Source: Hyphodiscus hymeniophilus (Eukaryota; Ascomycota; Leotiomycetes; Helotiales; Hyphodiscaceae). Taken from it: 64,000 nt of DNA. Numbering within the stretch: the first letter of the stretch is position 1; every line of letters starts with the position of its first letter. Below, in pieces: positions 33,916 through 45,345 of this stretch. The stretch covers positions 744,001-808,000 of the forward strand of contig VNKQ01000006.1 of the NCBI GenBank assembly GCA_016508695.1. Direction: 5' to 3'. The notes below the pieces were generated by a model. That model made no database searches. It was not told the DNA's origin and was given only the letters and a program-made list of their open reading frames with translations. The translations under genes were made by a program, and so were the position numbers.

Positions 33916-36138
33916 GATTAAAGATCTTAGGAAGGTATAAGATCTAGAGTATTAATTATACGGAAGTATTAATTAATTAGCGTCTAATAGGTAGATATTA
34001 GATAGATCTCTAAGGATTAGACTAAGCATTTAATTAATATAGTCAAGAATTAGAGATTAGCAATTAGATATCTTCTAAATATTAATAGAATCTATTAAGA
34101 TTCTGGCTAGATATTACTAGGATTAAATAAATTAATAGAATATTTAATAGGATACTAGTAGGACTATTATAAAATTTTATATAAATATTAGTAGGATTAA
34201 CTAAAAGAACTAAGTAGAGTTTTCTATACTTTAAAGCTATAATATAGTAAGATAATATAATTAATAATTATATATTTTATTTTATAAGTTATTTATTTTA
34301 TAGTTAAGGGAATTTAATAGATTAATACTTATTTGGGTATTATCGCTAAGTTACTCTAATATAAAAAAAAGAAGAACGAAAACATATTATAAAAGACTAC
34401 TTAGTATTTCCCCTAGATTACTAGTAGATTATTTGCTACTTTAACTACTTAGACTACATATAGCATTTATATAGGCAGTAAAGGCTTAAGTAAGTATTAC
34501 TTGCTTACTAGTCTTCGAACTAGTAAAACTAGAAGGAAAAGTTCTAGTGCGACAAGGAGTAAGACCTTAATCGTTATTATTATCCCTACGTTAACAAGTA
34601 CTAATTCCTGGAGCGCAATTAGTAAGATTAATAAAATTACTAATCTTTAGTATAGTCTAAATAGTAATCTTCAATTACTTTATTTTCTACGTAAGGATTA
34701 GTATTAATTAAATAAAAACTTTATATTTAATATACCTTTCGATTAAAACTCTAACTAGCTTTCTAATAGTAATACTTAGTATAAAATAGCTAAGTATATA
34801 AAAGAATACTAGTAGGGATCGGAACGCAAGAGTATATATAGTATTAGTAATATTAATTATTATATAATATAGCGGAATTCTTAAAGTAACGACTATTAGA
34901 TTTTCTAGCTATTAAAAAAGACAAATAACTAAGGCAAGACTAATCTCGCTAAGTATTAAGACTATAAGTAAGACTACGAGAATAATAAGAAAAAATATCC
35001 GGAATATAATCGTCTAGAATATAATCGTTTAGAATAGAAGAACGAAGACTAAGGCGAGTAATCTAACTACGTAAGCGGCAAATAGGACTACTATCCGGAC
35101 GAGTAGTAGGAATAAGAGTTAGTATAAGTAATAAGCGCAAAAGCTAGCGATAGTAATTATATAACTTAGTAAGAGATAAGATTAAATTGTCTTTATCTTT
35201 TTTATCTTTATTTTCTCTAGCTTCGTCTTCCTTATCTTCTTTTTCTCTATTATTATTATTATTATTATTACGATTATTATTATCGCGGCGATTGTTAGTA
35301 AGAGGAGGGAGAGATTAAAAGGGATTATTAGATTTGGTAGTAAAAGGATTAATAAGTATCTTTACTTGCTCTTCTTTAAAGCCTTACTTAGTAGAAAGGT
35401 TAGTTATATTAATTATCGAATATAAAGTAATAATTAGATAAAGTTAGAAATTAAACCTAGAATTTAGATAAAGGTAATCGACTATTTAAGCTTTTACTTA
35501 TGCCTTTACTCAAGGTATTACTTATATTAATAGTTAATAAGAAGATAGAAGAGCTATTAATAGAATAATAATAATATACTATTGTAATAGTATTAAAAGT
35601 TAACGTTATTATTTATTATTATTATTAAAGGTTAAAAGGTCGCGAGATCGCGATTTTATACTTATAGTCTAATTAGCTATACGCCTACTAATATAGTTAA
35701 AAGCGTGTTAAGTCACTAGATTAATTAAGGTAGTTATAGAGATTAGACGACGTATAAAGTTTACGCTATTTGTACTATTTGCGTCGTTTATACTATTTGT
35801 AAGGCTAAGAGATAGAAGAGATATTAGTTAGAACTAATTACAATATTAGTTACTACTAAGTATAAGATCTCTAATTAAATTAATTATATTAAGCAATTAA
35901 ATAAAGTAAACGCTAATATTTACGAATCGAAATCTATATATATATAAAGTATAGGGAACTTACTTGTAAGCTATACAAGCAAATATACGCTATATCTTAT
36001 AATTAACTTCGAATACGAGTATATATTCTAATATATCGAATTAAAGCTATTCGAGAAATATAAGAGATTAGGGATTACAAAACAATAGTTATTATAGAAT
36101 AGAAGGTCTCTAGACTTCTCTATAACAACTAGGGGGTG
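33916..36138 (+). other. 2.2-kb segment after pol in inner Copia, contains ATT microsatellite
   Basis: Lies between the RNase H end and the right LTR, where Copia elements usually have only a short tail. One + frame near 34950-35000 has a CX2CX3HX6C-like pattern after reversing Cys-to-Tyr changes (Y..YK..YENNKKKY), suggesting a Gag-type zinc knuckle. An ATT/TTA microsatellite runs at about 35250-35285. Either an extra ORF of this element or another nested fragment. Confidence 0.45.
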
Positions 36139-36404
36139 TGTCACAAAATTAAGGCTTAACTAATCTTATAATTATAGAATATCTAATTATACTTATTAAA
36201 TATTTAGTTACGTCGTATAATTACTTAAGCTCTATTTAAGCACTTATTTCGCTAAGCTCTACGAGAGTAATTTAATACTTAAGAGAAGACTTACTTCCTC
36301 TTCTTCTTTCTTTAAACTAGATAATACTTAATATACGCTTATTTAAGTAGTCTTTTCTTATAAACCCTTTCTCCTTAAAGATTAGACCGATTATCTACGC
36401 GACA
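36139..36404 (+). repeat. right LTR of inner Copia, TSD AGTAT at 36405-36409
   Basis: Begins TGTCACAAAATT directly after a G-rich tract (AGGGGGTG at 36131-36138) that fits a polypurine tract, and ends CGCGACA. Confidence 0.92.
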
Positions 36405-36409
36405 AGTAT

Positions 36410-38597
36410 ATTAAATTTAAGGAATAGTAATATAAGAACCCCTTTTAAAGATTATTACCCCTAGAATATAATAACTTTTAAAACTAATATTAAGACGATT
36501 TTAAGGGTTAGATAATTATATATTTTAAGGAAATTAATAGTTATATTATATATTACTTGCGAAAAACCTTTTAACGATAAGAAGTATAAGTTAAGGTTAA
36601 TAAAACGTTTTTACTTTATAATACTTTATTTAATACCTTATAAGAAAAAGAACTTATTAAGTGATTAAAGGTTAAAATCTTTACTTAAGAATTTAACTTA
36701 AATTTAGTAAACTAGTTTAAAGAGAACTTATAAAATAAATAACAAACTACTTATAATATTCCCTCGATTTCTTCTCTAAACCCTTTATTACTTACTTTAC
36801 TACTTATTATACTAAGTACTTAAAGAATAAACCCTATACCGCTTATATAATTACTTCTATTACCTCCTCCTTCTCTTATAAACTAAAGAAAAGTATAATT
36901 ACTTTTAAGCTATAGATTATTAATATAACGATAATTACTTAAACTAAAACGCAATTCTTTAAAAGAGATTATTAACCTAGCTAAGTTAATATTAAAATAC
37001 TTAAAGTATAAAGGTTAAGAAAATAATTTTAATTACTATATTATAGTCTTTAGTAACGCTTGTAATTAACTTAGTATTTATAATAATAGAATTAAGTATA
37101 AGGCCTATTCGATCGTATTAAAAGGATAAGTACTTAATTACTATTTAATTAGTCTTATAATTAACTTATACTTTTATATAACTTTTAGCTAACTTTATTT
37201 TGTAACTAGTACTTACTTTGAAACCCCCGAATATCGTTAAAATTAGTTAAATAAGTAAAACGCTATATACCTAAAAGTAATTATAATAGACGAGAAGAAC
37301 GTAAGTAAATCAATATAAGATTACTTATAATTACTCTTAATAAAAATATAAAATATTTAACTAGGTCTTAATTACAAATTCTATAATAACGTAATAATAC
37401 AAAATAATATTATTAAGGCTTATTAGAGAGTTATAACTTACGAATATACTTGTTTTAAACTTATAAATACAATTCTAGCCCTTATTAATAATCTATACTC
37501 TTTAATTAATATATATAAAAAGACTTATCCCCTAGAACTTACTTTTTTAGCTTTTTTTACTAATCGATAATATTATTATAATTATAATTAGTTTCCTTAA
37601 AATCCTCGATTCTAATAACCTCGATTCTTTTAAGCTTCTTATACTTATTATAATAATAAGCTATATAATAAGAAGTGTTTCGTATATAAAAAAAAGGGTT
37701 ATTAGTTTATTAAGTATATTAAAGAAAAGAGAAAAGAATCGTTTAAAAAGTTTTATAATAAATTCGATAATAAACTTAATTAACGAGCTCGCTAATATAT
37801 TATCGATTACGAAAGTATAGAGGATTTAAAAGAGAAGAATAACAAGTATAATAATACTATTAAATACTTAGAGAAATAAGTCGATTAGTTTTTTATAAAA
37901 TATAATACGAATAATAATAATAAGACTTAGCTTATAATTATAATAAATAACCTTATAAACCTTATAACTTAGTATATACTTACGGGTTTAATTCCCTCGA
38001 TTTCCCTATTTATAACTAACTAATTTACTTATATAACTAGTTTTAAGTATATTATAAATAAGTTTTATAGAATTATAATTAATACTAAAGCCTTAAAGAT
38101 ATTAATAGCTAGATAGGGCTAGTTTTAGGCCTACTTATAGTGTGTTAATAAGACTACTAAGATCGATAATAATACTATTAGTATTATTAACGTTTAGTTT
38201 AGTATTAGATTAATATTATTAGTAAGTACTTTTCGGATTCTTATACTTATAAAAAGAGTCGAGTTTTACGTTATAAAGGTAAATATTTTATTTTTATTTT
38301 ATTTAACTAATTTAGACGGCCTTTAAGCGTATTATAATAACTTTATAAATATAGTAGTTATGCCTATAAAAATAATACTAATAATTCGTTAGTTCGGCTA
38401 TTTATTTGTTATTTAGAAGAAGTATTTCTAGTAATTCGTGTCTTCTTCCCTTACTTAAAACCCTTATTTTCTTATATTAATTAAATTATTAAGACTTTAC
38501 TATTACTTTAGTTATCTCTCTATTAAACGTCTATTTATATTCTTAGAGAAAGCTAGCTAAGACGTTAATAAAAAGGCTATTAGCAAATTAATAAAGT
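36410..38597 (+). pseudogene. outer Copia gag, protease and pre-integrase remnant
   Basis: Read through its stops on +, this matches a well-known fungal Copia polyprotein. A Gag core covers ~36980-37560 (NNFNYYIIVFSNACN, FEGPEY-like context). The zinc knuckle is KKCFVYKKKGYQFIKY at ~37670-37720, where Cys and His have become Tyr. A protease region lies at ~38140-38420. A GAG-pre-integrase block (LLRLYYSYSYLLLN) comes just before the hAT insertion. The gag N-terminus was separated by the inner Copia insertion. The hAT target duplication TTTATTAC closes this segment at 38598-38605. Confidence 0.8.
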
Positions 38598-38605
38598 TTT
38601 ATTAC

Positions 38606-38623
38606 TAGACTAGACCGCGGTCT
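38606..38623 (+). repeat. left TIR of hAT element
   Basis: TAGACTAGACCGCGGTCT, immediately after TTTATTAC. It is followed by subterminal repeats (AGTCCCTAAAAATT, GGGACTAAACTATA) to about 38935. Confidence 0.88.
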
Positions 38624-41400
38624 TTAGACCGGACTAGACCGAACTATATAATAGTCCCTAAAAATTATTTGGGACTAAACTATATATACTAATAGTCCCT
38701 AAATTTATTTGGGACCAAACTATATATAGTTTAGTCTTAAGAAATCGAGACTAAACTATATAATAGTCTTTAAAATTATTTAAGACTAAACTATAGATAG
38801 TTCGGTCTTAAGAGATTAAGACCAAACTATTATATAGTCCCTAGAATTATATAAGACTAGATTATATATAATTTAGTCCTAATCTCTTAAGACTAAACCG
38901 TTCGATTTGAGACTATAAGACTATAAGACTAAAGATAGCTATAGGACTTAAAAGGTAGTTAGAATTAATAAGGTAGTTAGAGTTAATAAATAAAAAGTAA
39001 GTATATAATTATTTTTTATTTTTTAGGATTTAATTTATTAATAGAAATCTCTATTTTGTGTTTTTATAGTGTAAAGCGTTACTATTTGCTATTACTATAC
39101 TTAATAGATAATTTATATTATTAATATAATCTTATAATAAGAGTAATTAATTATTTTTCAAATATAGCCTTAATTTTATTTCTTTATATATATAAGTATT
39201 TAGCTACTACTAAAATAACCCTTAACTATAAACAAGGTATAAAACTACTAAACTAACTATATATCCTTATTTTAAATAATAACCCGGTATATATAAATAA
39301 TATATAAATTAGCGGCTATTAAACGTAAGTATAGTTATTAATATAAATAAAAATAACTTTATCTTTAAAGAAAGAAATAATATATACTTTTATAGCCTCT
39401 TAAAGAGTAAGAATAATAAAAGACTAGAAGCGGATATCTTAACTTTTAGTAATATCGTTAGTAACGTCTCTAACTATACGCTAGAAAAGTACTTTTAAAA
39501 GCAAAAGGCTAATTACTTTCTAGTAATAGCGGATCTTATTTAAAGCTCGTCTTATAATTATTAGTATTATTACTATAAGAGAAGGAATAAAAACTTACTT
39601 TTTACTTTAGTAGGCCGAGAATATTTAGTAATCTCTCTTAGTTTCTTATTACTATATTCTTATCTAGGGTTTCTTGCCTTAAAAGCTACTTTCTTAGCTT
39701 TATATTTCTTTATATAACTCTTACTTATAATACGAGAAGGATAATAATATAGTGCTATTAGACTTATATTACTTATATTAAGGTTTTTATTTTTTTTTTG
39801 CCTTTTACTTAATATATATTATAATAGCGATTTGCTATTAAGATACGTTACTATAAAGTATTACTTTTAAGAGTCTTATTTTAAAAGTAAAGACATACTT
39901 TAAAAATTTAAATTTTTAAAGTTTAAGACTATTTTAAAGACTATCCTTAACTATAAGAATATTAATATCGTTATTATAGTATATTACTCTTAAATACTTA
40001 GGGTTCTAGAGTTATAAGAGCCTTTTTTAACGCGATAATAAAAGTGAGATTTTAAAAGTAAAGATATACTTTAAAAATATAAATTATTAAAGTTAGAGAT
40101 TATTCTCGACTATAAAAATACTAATATAGTTACTATAGAGCGTTATTAGGTACTTTAAGTATATAATTTAGAGTTTGGGGCTTACTTAGAAATTTGATAT
40201 TTTAATATAAAAATTAGAAGTTAAAAACCGCGAATTATAAGGTTTTATCTAGAAATTAAGTTATAAGACATTTTAATTTAATATTATAACTCTTAGTATT
40301 ATAATAAATTATAATACCTTTAAATAAAGAGATTTATTTATAGTAATTTACTATTTAAAAAAGTGCTTTACTTTTTTACTTCTTTCTTTCTTTATACTTT
40401 TTTCGACTTTTTGCAACTTAATTAGTATATCTAATTTTGTATAATATATAGTATATCTTATTAATAGTAATATAATAATAGTATATAATAACGCAATATA
40501 TATTTATTTCTTATAAGACGACTAATATTATAGATTATCTTCTTACTTTTAATAAACGCTATCTTAACGCGCTAGAGACCTCTTATATTTTATAAGAAAA
40601 GGTATAAAATATAAATTGTTAGGTTAGTTCTAAATACTTATTCGAATAATCTAATATTAATAAAGTAATTATAAGCTTGCGATTATATATAAAAGATCCG
40701 AACTAAAAAGCTAAACTAAAATAACCTATTTAATATAAAGAAAGAATCGGAGCTTCAAATTATATAAAATTAACTTATAGCTTCTCGTACTCTTACTAGT
40801 ATTAATATAAATACTAAAGTTATTATAGTAATTAATAAAGAGAATATTATAATATAGCAAATCGATCGGGAGAAGAAAGAAGAGAAGATAAAGCTTTTAG
40901 AGTATTATTTAAAAGTAAGTTAAAGTCTTTCTATATTCTTCTCTTATTATAGTTTATATATTAATTAATATATTAGTAATTAAATTTATATAGTAAAGAG
41001 AAGTAGTTAGATTCTTTAACTAAAAATACTATTATAAAGACTTTTACTAAAAACTTAAAGCCTCTTATTAAACGCTAAGAACGCTATATTATTATAATAA
41101 GTTAATACCTCAAGCCTAATATATTAGAAGAAGAGTTATAAACGTTTGTAAAGAATACTAGTAATCTTATTAATATTACTTAATTTATTAAGAAATAAAA
41201 TAGAGAAGATATAAATCCTAACGAGCTAATTAAGGGAAGTAAAGAAGAGAGTAATAATAATAATAATAATAACTTTAAGGTAATAATTAGTAAAGATAAA
41301 GAGGATAAAGAGAATAAAGATAAGGATAAGAAGATAAAAGACTTTATTATTAAGAATAAATAGAAATCTTAGAATATGTCTTTATAAGCAAGTAAAACGT

Positions 41401-41769
41401 ATTTACTTTTAAGCTTTTCCTAGTTTACTTATCTTATATTTAAGCGAAATTAAGCTTATATCCCGTTATTATTTATTATTACTCTTTAAAATATATTTAC
41501 TTTTAAGCTTTTCTTAGCTTACTTATTTTATATTTAAATAAAATTAAGCTTATATCCTATTACTATTTATTATTACTCTTTAGAATGTATTTACTTCTAA
41601 GCTTTTCCTAGCTTACTTATCTTATATTTAAGCGAAATTAGGCTTATATCCCGTTATTATTTATTATTATTCTTTAGAACGTATTTACTTCTAAGCTTTT
41701 CCTAGCCTACTTATCTTATATTTAAGCGAAATTAGGCTTATATCCCGTTACTATTTATTATTACTATTT
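41401..41769 (+). repeat. 94-bp tandem repeat, four copies, in hAT element
   Basis: Copies begin at 41401, 41495, 41589 and 41683, each ATTTACTTYTAAGCTTTTCY...TAAGCGAAATTAGGCTTATATCCCG...ATTTATTATTACT. They differ mostly by RIP-type changes. Two shorter 38-39-bp units (CCTTATCTCTTATCCCG.TACTTAGGGTA) follow at about 41805-41880. This lies upstream of the transposase remnant. Confidence 0.88.
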
Positions 41770-42419
41770 ACTTTATATTCTATTTACTATACTTAAGTAT
41801 AACTTTACCTTATCTCTTATCCCGTTACTTAGGGTATAACTTTTACCTTATCTCTTATCCCGCTACTTAGGGTAATACGTTAGCCGCCGATTATAATAAT
41901 AATACTCTACTTAATACTCTCGTATTTTAGCCGAGTAAGGTATTACTTATTTACTTAAGTATAAAGTAGGGAGAGTATAACTTTTACCTTATTTCCTATT
42001 TTACTATTAAGGGTAATACGTTAGCTATTATTAGTTACGCTTACTTAAGTATTCGGGTTTTTAAAATATTAGGCTAGTTACCTTTTTATAACTAAATAAG
42101 CACGTAGCCGTTATTATTTATTATTACTTTATAAGTCGAAAAGAGGGGTATATTTATTATTATATCCTCTTATATTAGTGCTTTTCCCTTTTAAGTTTTA
42201 CTTATAACTTTTAAAGTTAGTTTCTTACCTTAATTATTTACTCTTTATCTTTAAGCTTATTATAATACTTTGTTTACTTTTTATAAGCTATGCGTTTTAA
42301 TTATAACTCTTTTCTCGTAAAAGTTAGTATAAGTTAAGTAAAGGCCGAGTCTTCTTAATATACTATAAATACTAAGGTAAGATTTACTCTCTTTATAATT
42401 AAGTAAAATAATTATAATA

Positions 42420-44800
42420 ATAGTAATATTAATTCTTTTAAGTCGGGGCTTTTATTATTTAAACTTAGTCTTAATAAGTAATATACTATTTGGCATCTAA
42501 AGAAAGTAAAAGAGTAAGAGAGCTAATAGTTAAATAAGACTTTTAAATACGTAAATTATAAACGGTTTAAGTAGGTTACTTAAACGTATATATAAGGGTC
42601 AAAAATATAAGGAAAATTTTATTAAGCTATAAAGCTAAAAACTATACTTCTAAAAGTATTATATAAGGGTTATTAGAATATATATATATACTCTAGGCTA
42701 TAGAAAGGCAATAGTAGTATATTTATACTCTCTTAGTATTAAGACAAGTATAACGAAACTAAAGGCTAGAGAAAGATTATAAAAAGAGGAATACTTATAA
42801 TAGTAAGTATATATACTATTTTTAAAAAATATTTAATAATACCTTTAAGATTCCGTTTTAGCCTTTATAAACGATTATTAGAGAAAGTAACTATATATTA
42901 GTATTATAGTAGTAAATTTACTCTTCTAGTTTATTAAAAACCCTAAAATTCGGAAATTATTTATTATACTCTAGCTAAGAGTTTCTCTTTCTAGTTATAT
43001 TACTATTCGAACTAATTTAAATAATAAGTATTTTTACGTTATAATATATATATTTAAGGATTTCTTACTTAAATATAGAGTATCGATTACTTTAAATAAA
43101 TAGTAGAGTCTCTTTACTAGATCGTTTATTACTATTATAATATATTATATTATAATAGACTAGTAGTAAAGAGAGGTTCTTATTGGGTTTAAGTATATTT
43201 AGGGGAAGTATATTAGAAAAGTAATAATAGAAATAGTTCTTAATATCTTATAACGATTCTAGCTAACAAATAAGTTATATTATATTATAACTAATAGTAT
43301 TATAACTAATAGCAAGATAAGAAGAGATCTTATAATAATACTTGAGAAAGCTATTACTAAAGTATCGTTTATATAAAACTATAAAGCGATAAAGATTCCT
43401 TGTCTTATATATATTATATAATTAGTTATAAAGACGATACTAAAAATACTCGAAGTAAACTTAAGTAAAGAAGAACCTAATAACGAGGATAATATAAATT
43501 AGCTTAAATTAAGTAATATTAATTTAGTTATAGTTGTGATCTAAAAGGTTAGGATACCTACTTATAGTAACGTCTTATAATAATATTAATAGGAATATTT
43601 TTAAAAGATATGTAACTTAAGAAACTTAGTAAGCTAATCGAGTTAGAGAATAAAGCTATTACTAATAAAGTAATTAAAAGTAGAGAGAAAACAACTCTTA
43701 TACTTAAAGAAAGATATTAATATTAAGTAAAACTTTACTTATAATATAATATTACAAGTAATGCGTTTATAAGTATTATTAAAATCTTAGCTCAAGGTAG
43801 AGATAGTTAATAACTTTATACTTAAGTATCTTACTCTTATAAATATAGATTAGAAGAAGCTAAGGTACCTTATAGTCTTACTTTAACCTTTTGCCTCCTT
43901 TATTATATTTATTAGTTCTAATATAAATATAACTATTAATTATATATAGAATATTTATAATAGCTTATTTAATTATCTCGAGGATTTGCGAGATAAGCTA
44001 TTAAAAAAAGATTAAGTCCTTAACTTATAAATTTATATATTTATTACTATTATTAGCGCTAGGCTTAAGTCTTTAAAGTTATATTATTCTTATACTAATA
44101 GATTAGTAAAGTAATAATACGCTCTTATAGGGATATTAGACTCTATTTAAAAGCTTAATATCTTTAAATTTATTAATTAGATACTATAGCTTAAAAAGAA
44201 GTATAAGCGCCTATTTGCTTAGTATTAGGAGGAAAAGTATAAGCCTATACTAATAAAAGCTCTTTTAGTCGAGAATAATCTAGTTATTACTTTAAGAACT
44301 TAGAGCTTAAATATAATATTCCGACTTAATAAAGATACGCTAAGTATACGTATAGTAACTACGAGGCTAAATACCGAGGCCGATTACTTTCTTACTAGTC
44401 TAATTATATAAGATAATACTAATATATTAGTTCTTATAATTTAAAAGAAATTAGAGCTAGCTTTCCCATTTATTATATTTATAGCCCGAGATATACTAAT
44501 AGTTTTAAGTATATTACCTTTTAATATAATAACGACAAATAGTAATATATTATTTCTTTTAACTAATTTTCTTAGTTACTAATACTAGAGTTAAGAGAAT
44601 TTTTAATCTAGCTTATAATCTTTATAACTATTATAAGGCATAAATATATTTAATTATAATTATAAAGTTAATAATTATAAAGTATTTTAATTAGTATAAA
44701 TAGACTTTTATTAATAATTAGTAAAACGTAAACTATAAGTATAATACTTCTTATACGAGTAATAATATAAACTAAACCGAGAAGGAGATTATAAATATAA
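42420..44800 (+). pseudogene. hAT transposase remnant
   Basis: Near 42480 a segment reading WHLKKVKE... then FKYVNYK resembles an N-terminal BED-type zinc finger after loss of Cys codons. At 44451-44577 one frame reads FPFIIFIARDIL, then SILPFNI and NILFLLTNFL. This matches the conserved hAT C-terminal block (ARDIL...PASS....ERLFS). Stops are frequent and mostly explained by TGG/CAR changes. Ends are approximate. Confidence 0.7.
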
Positions 44801-45319
44801 CTATAGTTTTAAATAATAAGGAAAAGGAGGTAAAATATTTATTATAATAAAGGAGAAAAAGGCGTCGGAGTATTAATATCGATAAATTAAAGAGTTCTTC
44901 TTAAGTAAAAGCTACGCGTTAAGAGTAATAGGCTTTACTTATAATTTTAGAATTATAATTTACTTTTATTTTAGAGAACTATATTATATATATCTATTAT
45001 TATTATTATAATATATTACTCTTAAAATAAATATAGTCTTATAGTCGTATAGTCTTAAACCGAACTATTTTTAGTAAAGACTATAGGACTATAGTTTAAA
45101 ATTAGTCCCTAAAAATTTAGATTTTAAGACTAAACTATTTATAGACTAGACTATAAGATTATAGTCCTAAGTATAGTCCTTAAAAATTTAGATTTTGAGA
45201 CCAAACTATTTTTAAACCGGACCGTGGGACTACGGTCCTAAGTATAGTCCCTAAAAATTTAGATTTTAAGACTAAACCGTTATACGGTCCCCAAAAACCT
45301 TATAGTCTGGGACCAAACC

Positions 45320-45337
45320 GGACCGTCGGCCAGCCTA
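45320..45337 (-). repeat. right TIR of hAT element
   Basis: Reads TAGGCTGGCCGACGGTCC on the minus strand and is followed on + by the second TTTATTAC. Subterminal motifs (GGGACCAAAC, AGTCCCTAAAAATTTAGA) extend back to about 45030. Confidence 0.88.
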
Positions 45338-45345
45338 TTTATTAC

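Larger units (their letters stand above)
28086..36404 (+). mobile_element. inner Copia LTR retrotransposon, RIP-inactivated
   Basis: Two 266-bp LTRs (28086-28351, 36139-36404) start TGTCACAAAATTAAGG and end CGCGACA (left copy CGCGATA). They are flanked by identical 5-bp duplications AGTAT (28081-28085, 36405-36409). It is inserted in the leader/gag part of the outer element. Internal + strand remnants run from Gag through protease, integrase, reverse transcriptase and RNase H to about 33915. A further 2.2 kb then precedes the right LTR. The length, 8.3 kb, is large for Copia because of that extra segment. Confidence 0.92.
38606..45337 (+). mobile_element. hAT-superfamily DNA transposon, RIP-inactivated, 6.7 kb
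   Basis: Terminal inverted repeats TAGACTAGACCGCGGTCT (left) and TAGGCTGGCCGACGGTCC (right, reversed) match at 13 of 18 positions. They are bounded by identical 8-bp target duplications TTTATTAC (38598-38605 and 45338-45345). Both ends carry many subterminal copies of a GGGACYAAACTAT-like motif, typical of hAT. A + strand remnant has the hAT C-terminal dimerisation signature. The element interrupts the integrase region of the outer Copia: the frames on either side belong to one polyprotein. Confidence 0.9.

Noticed and set aside
41401..41769. Tandem array as a CRISPR-like array
   Set aside because: Units are contiguous 94-bp tandem repeats with no spacers, in a eukaryotic transposon.
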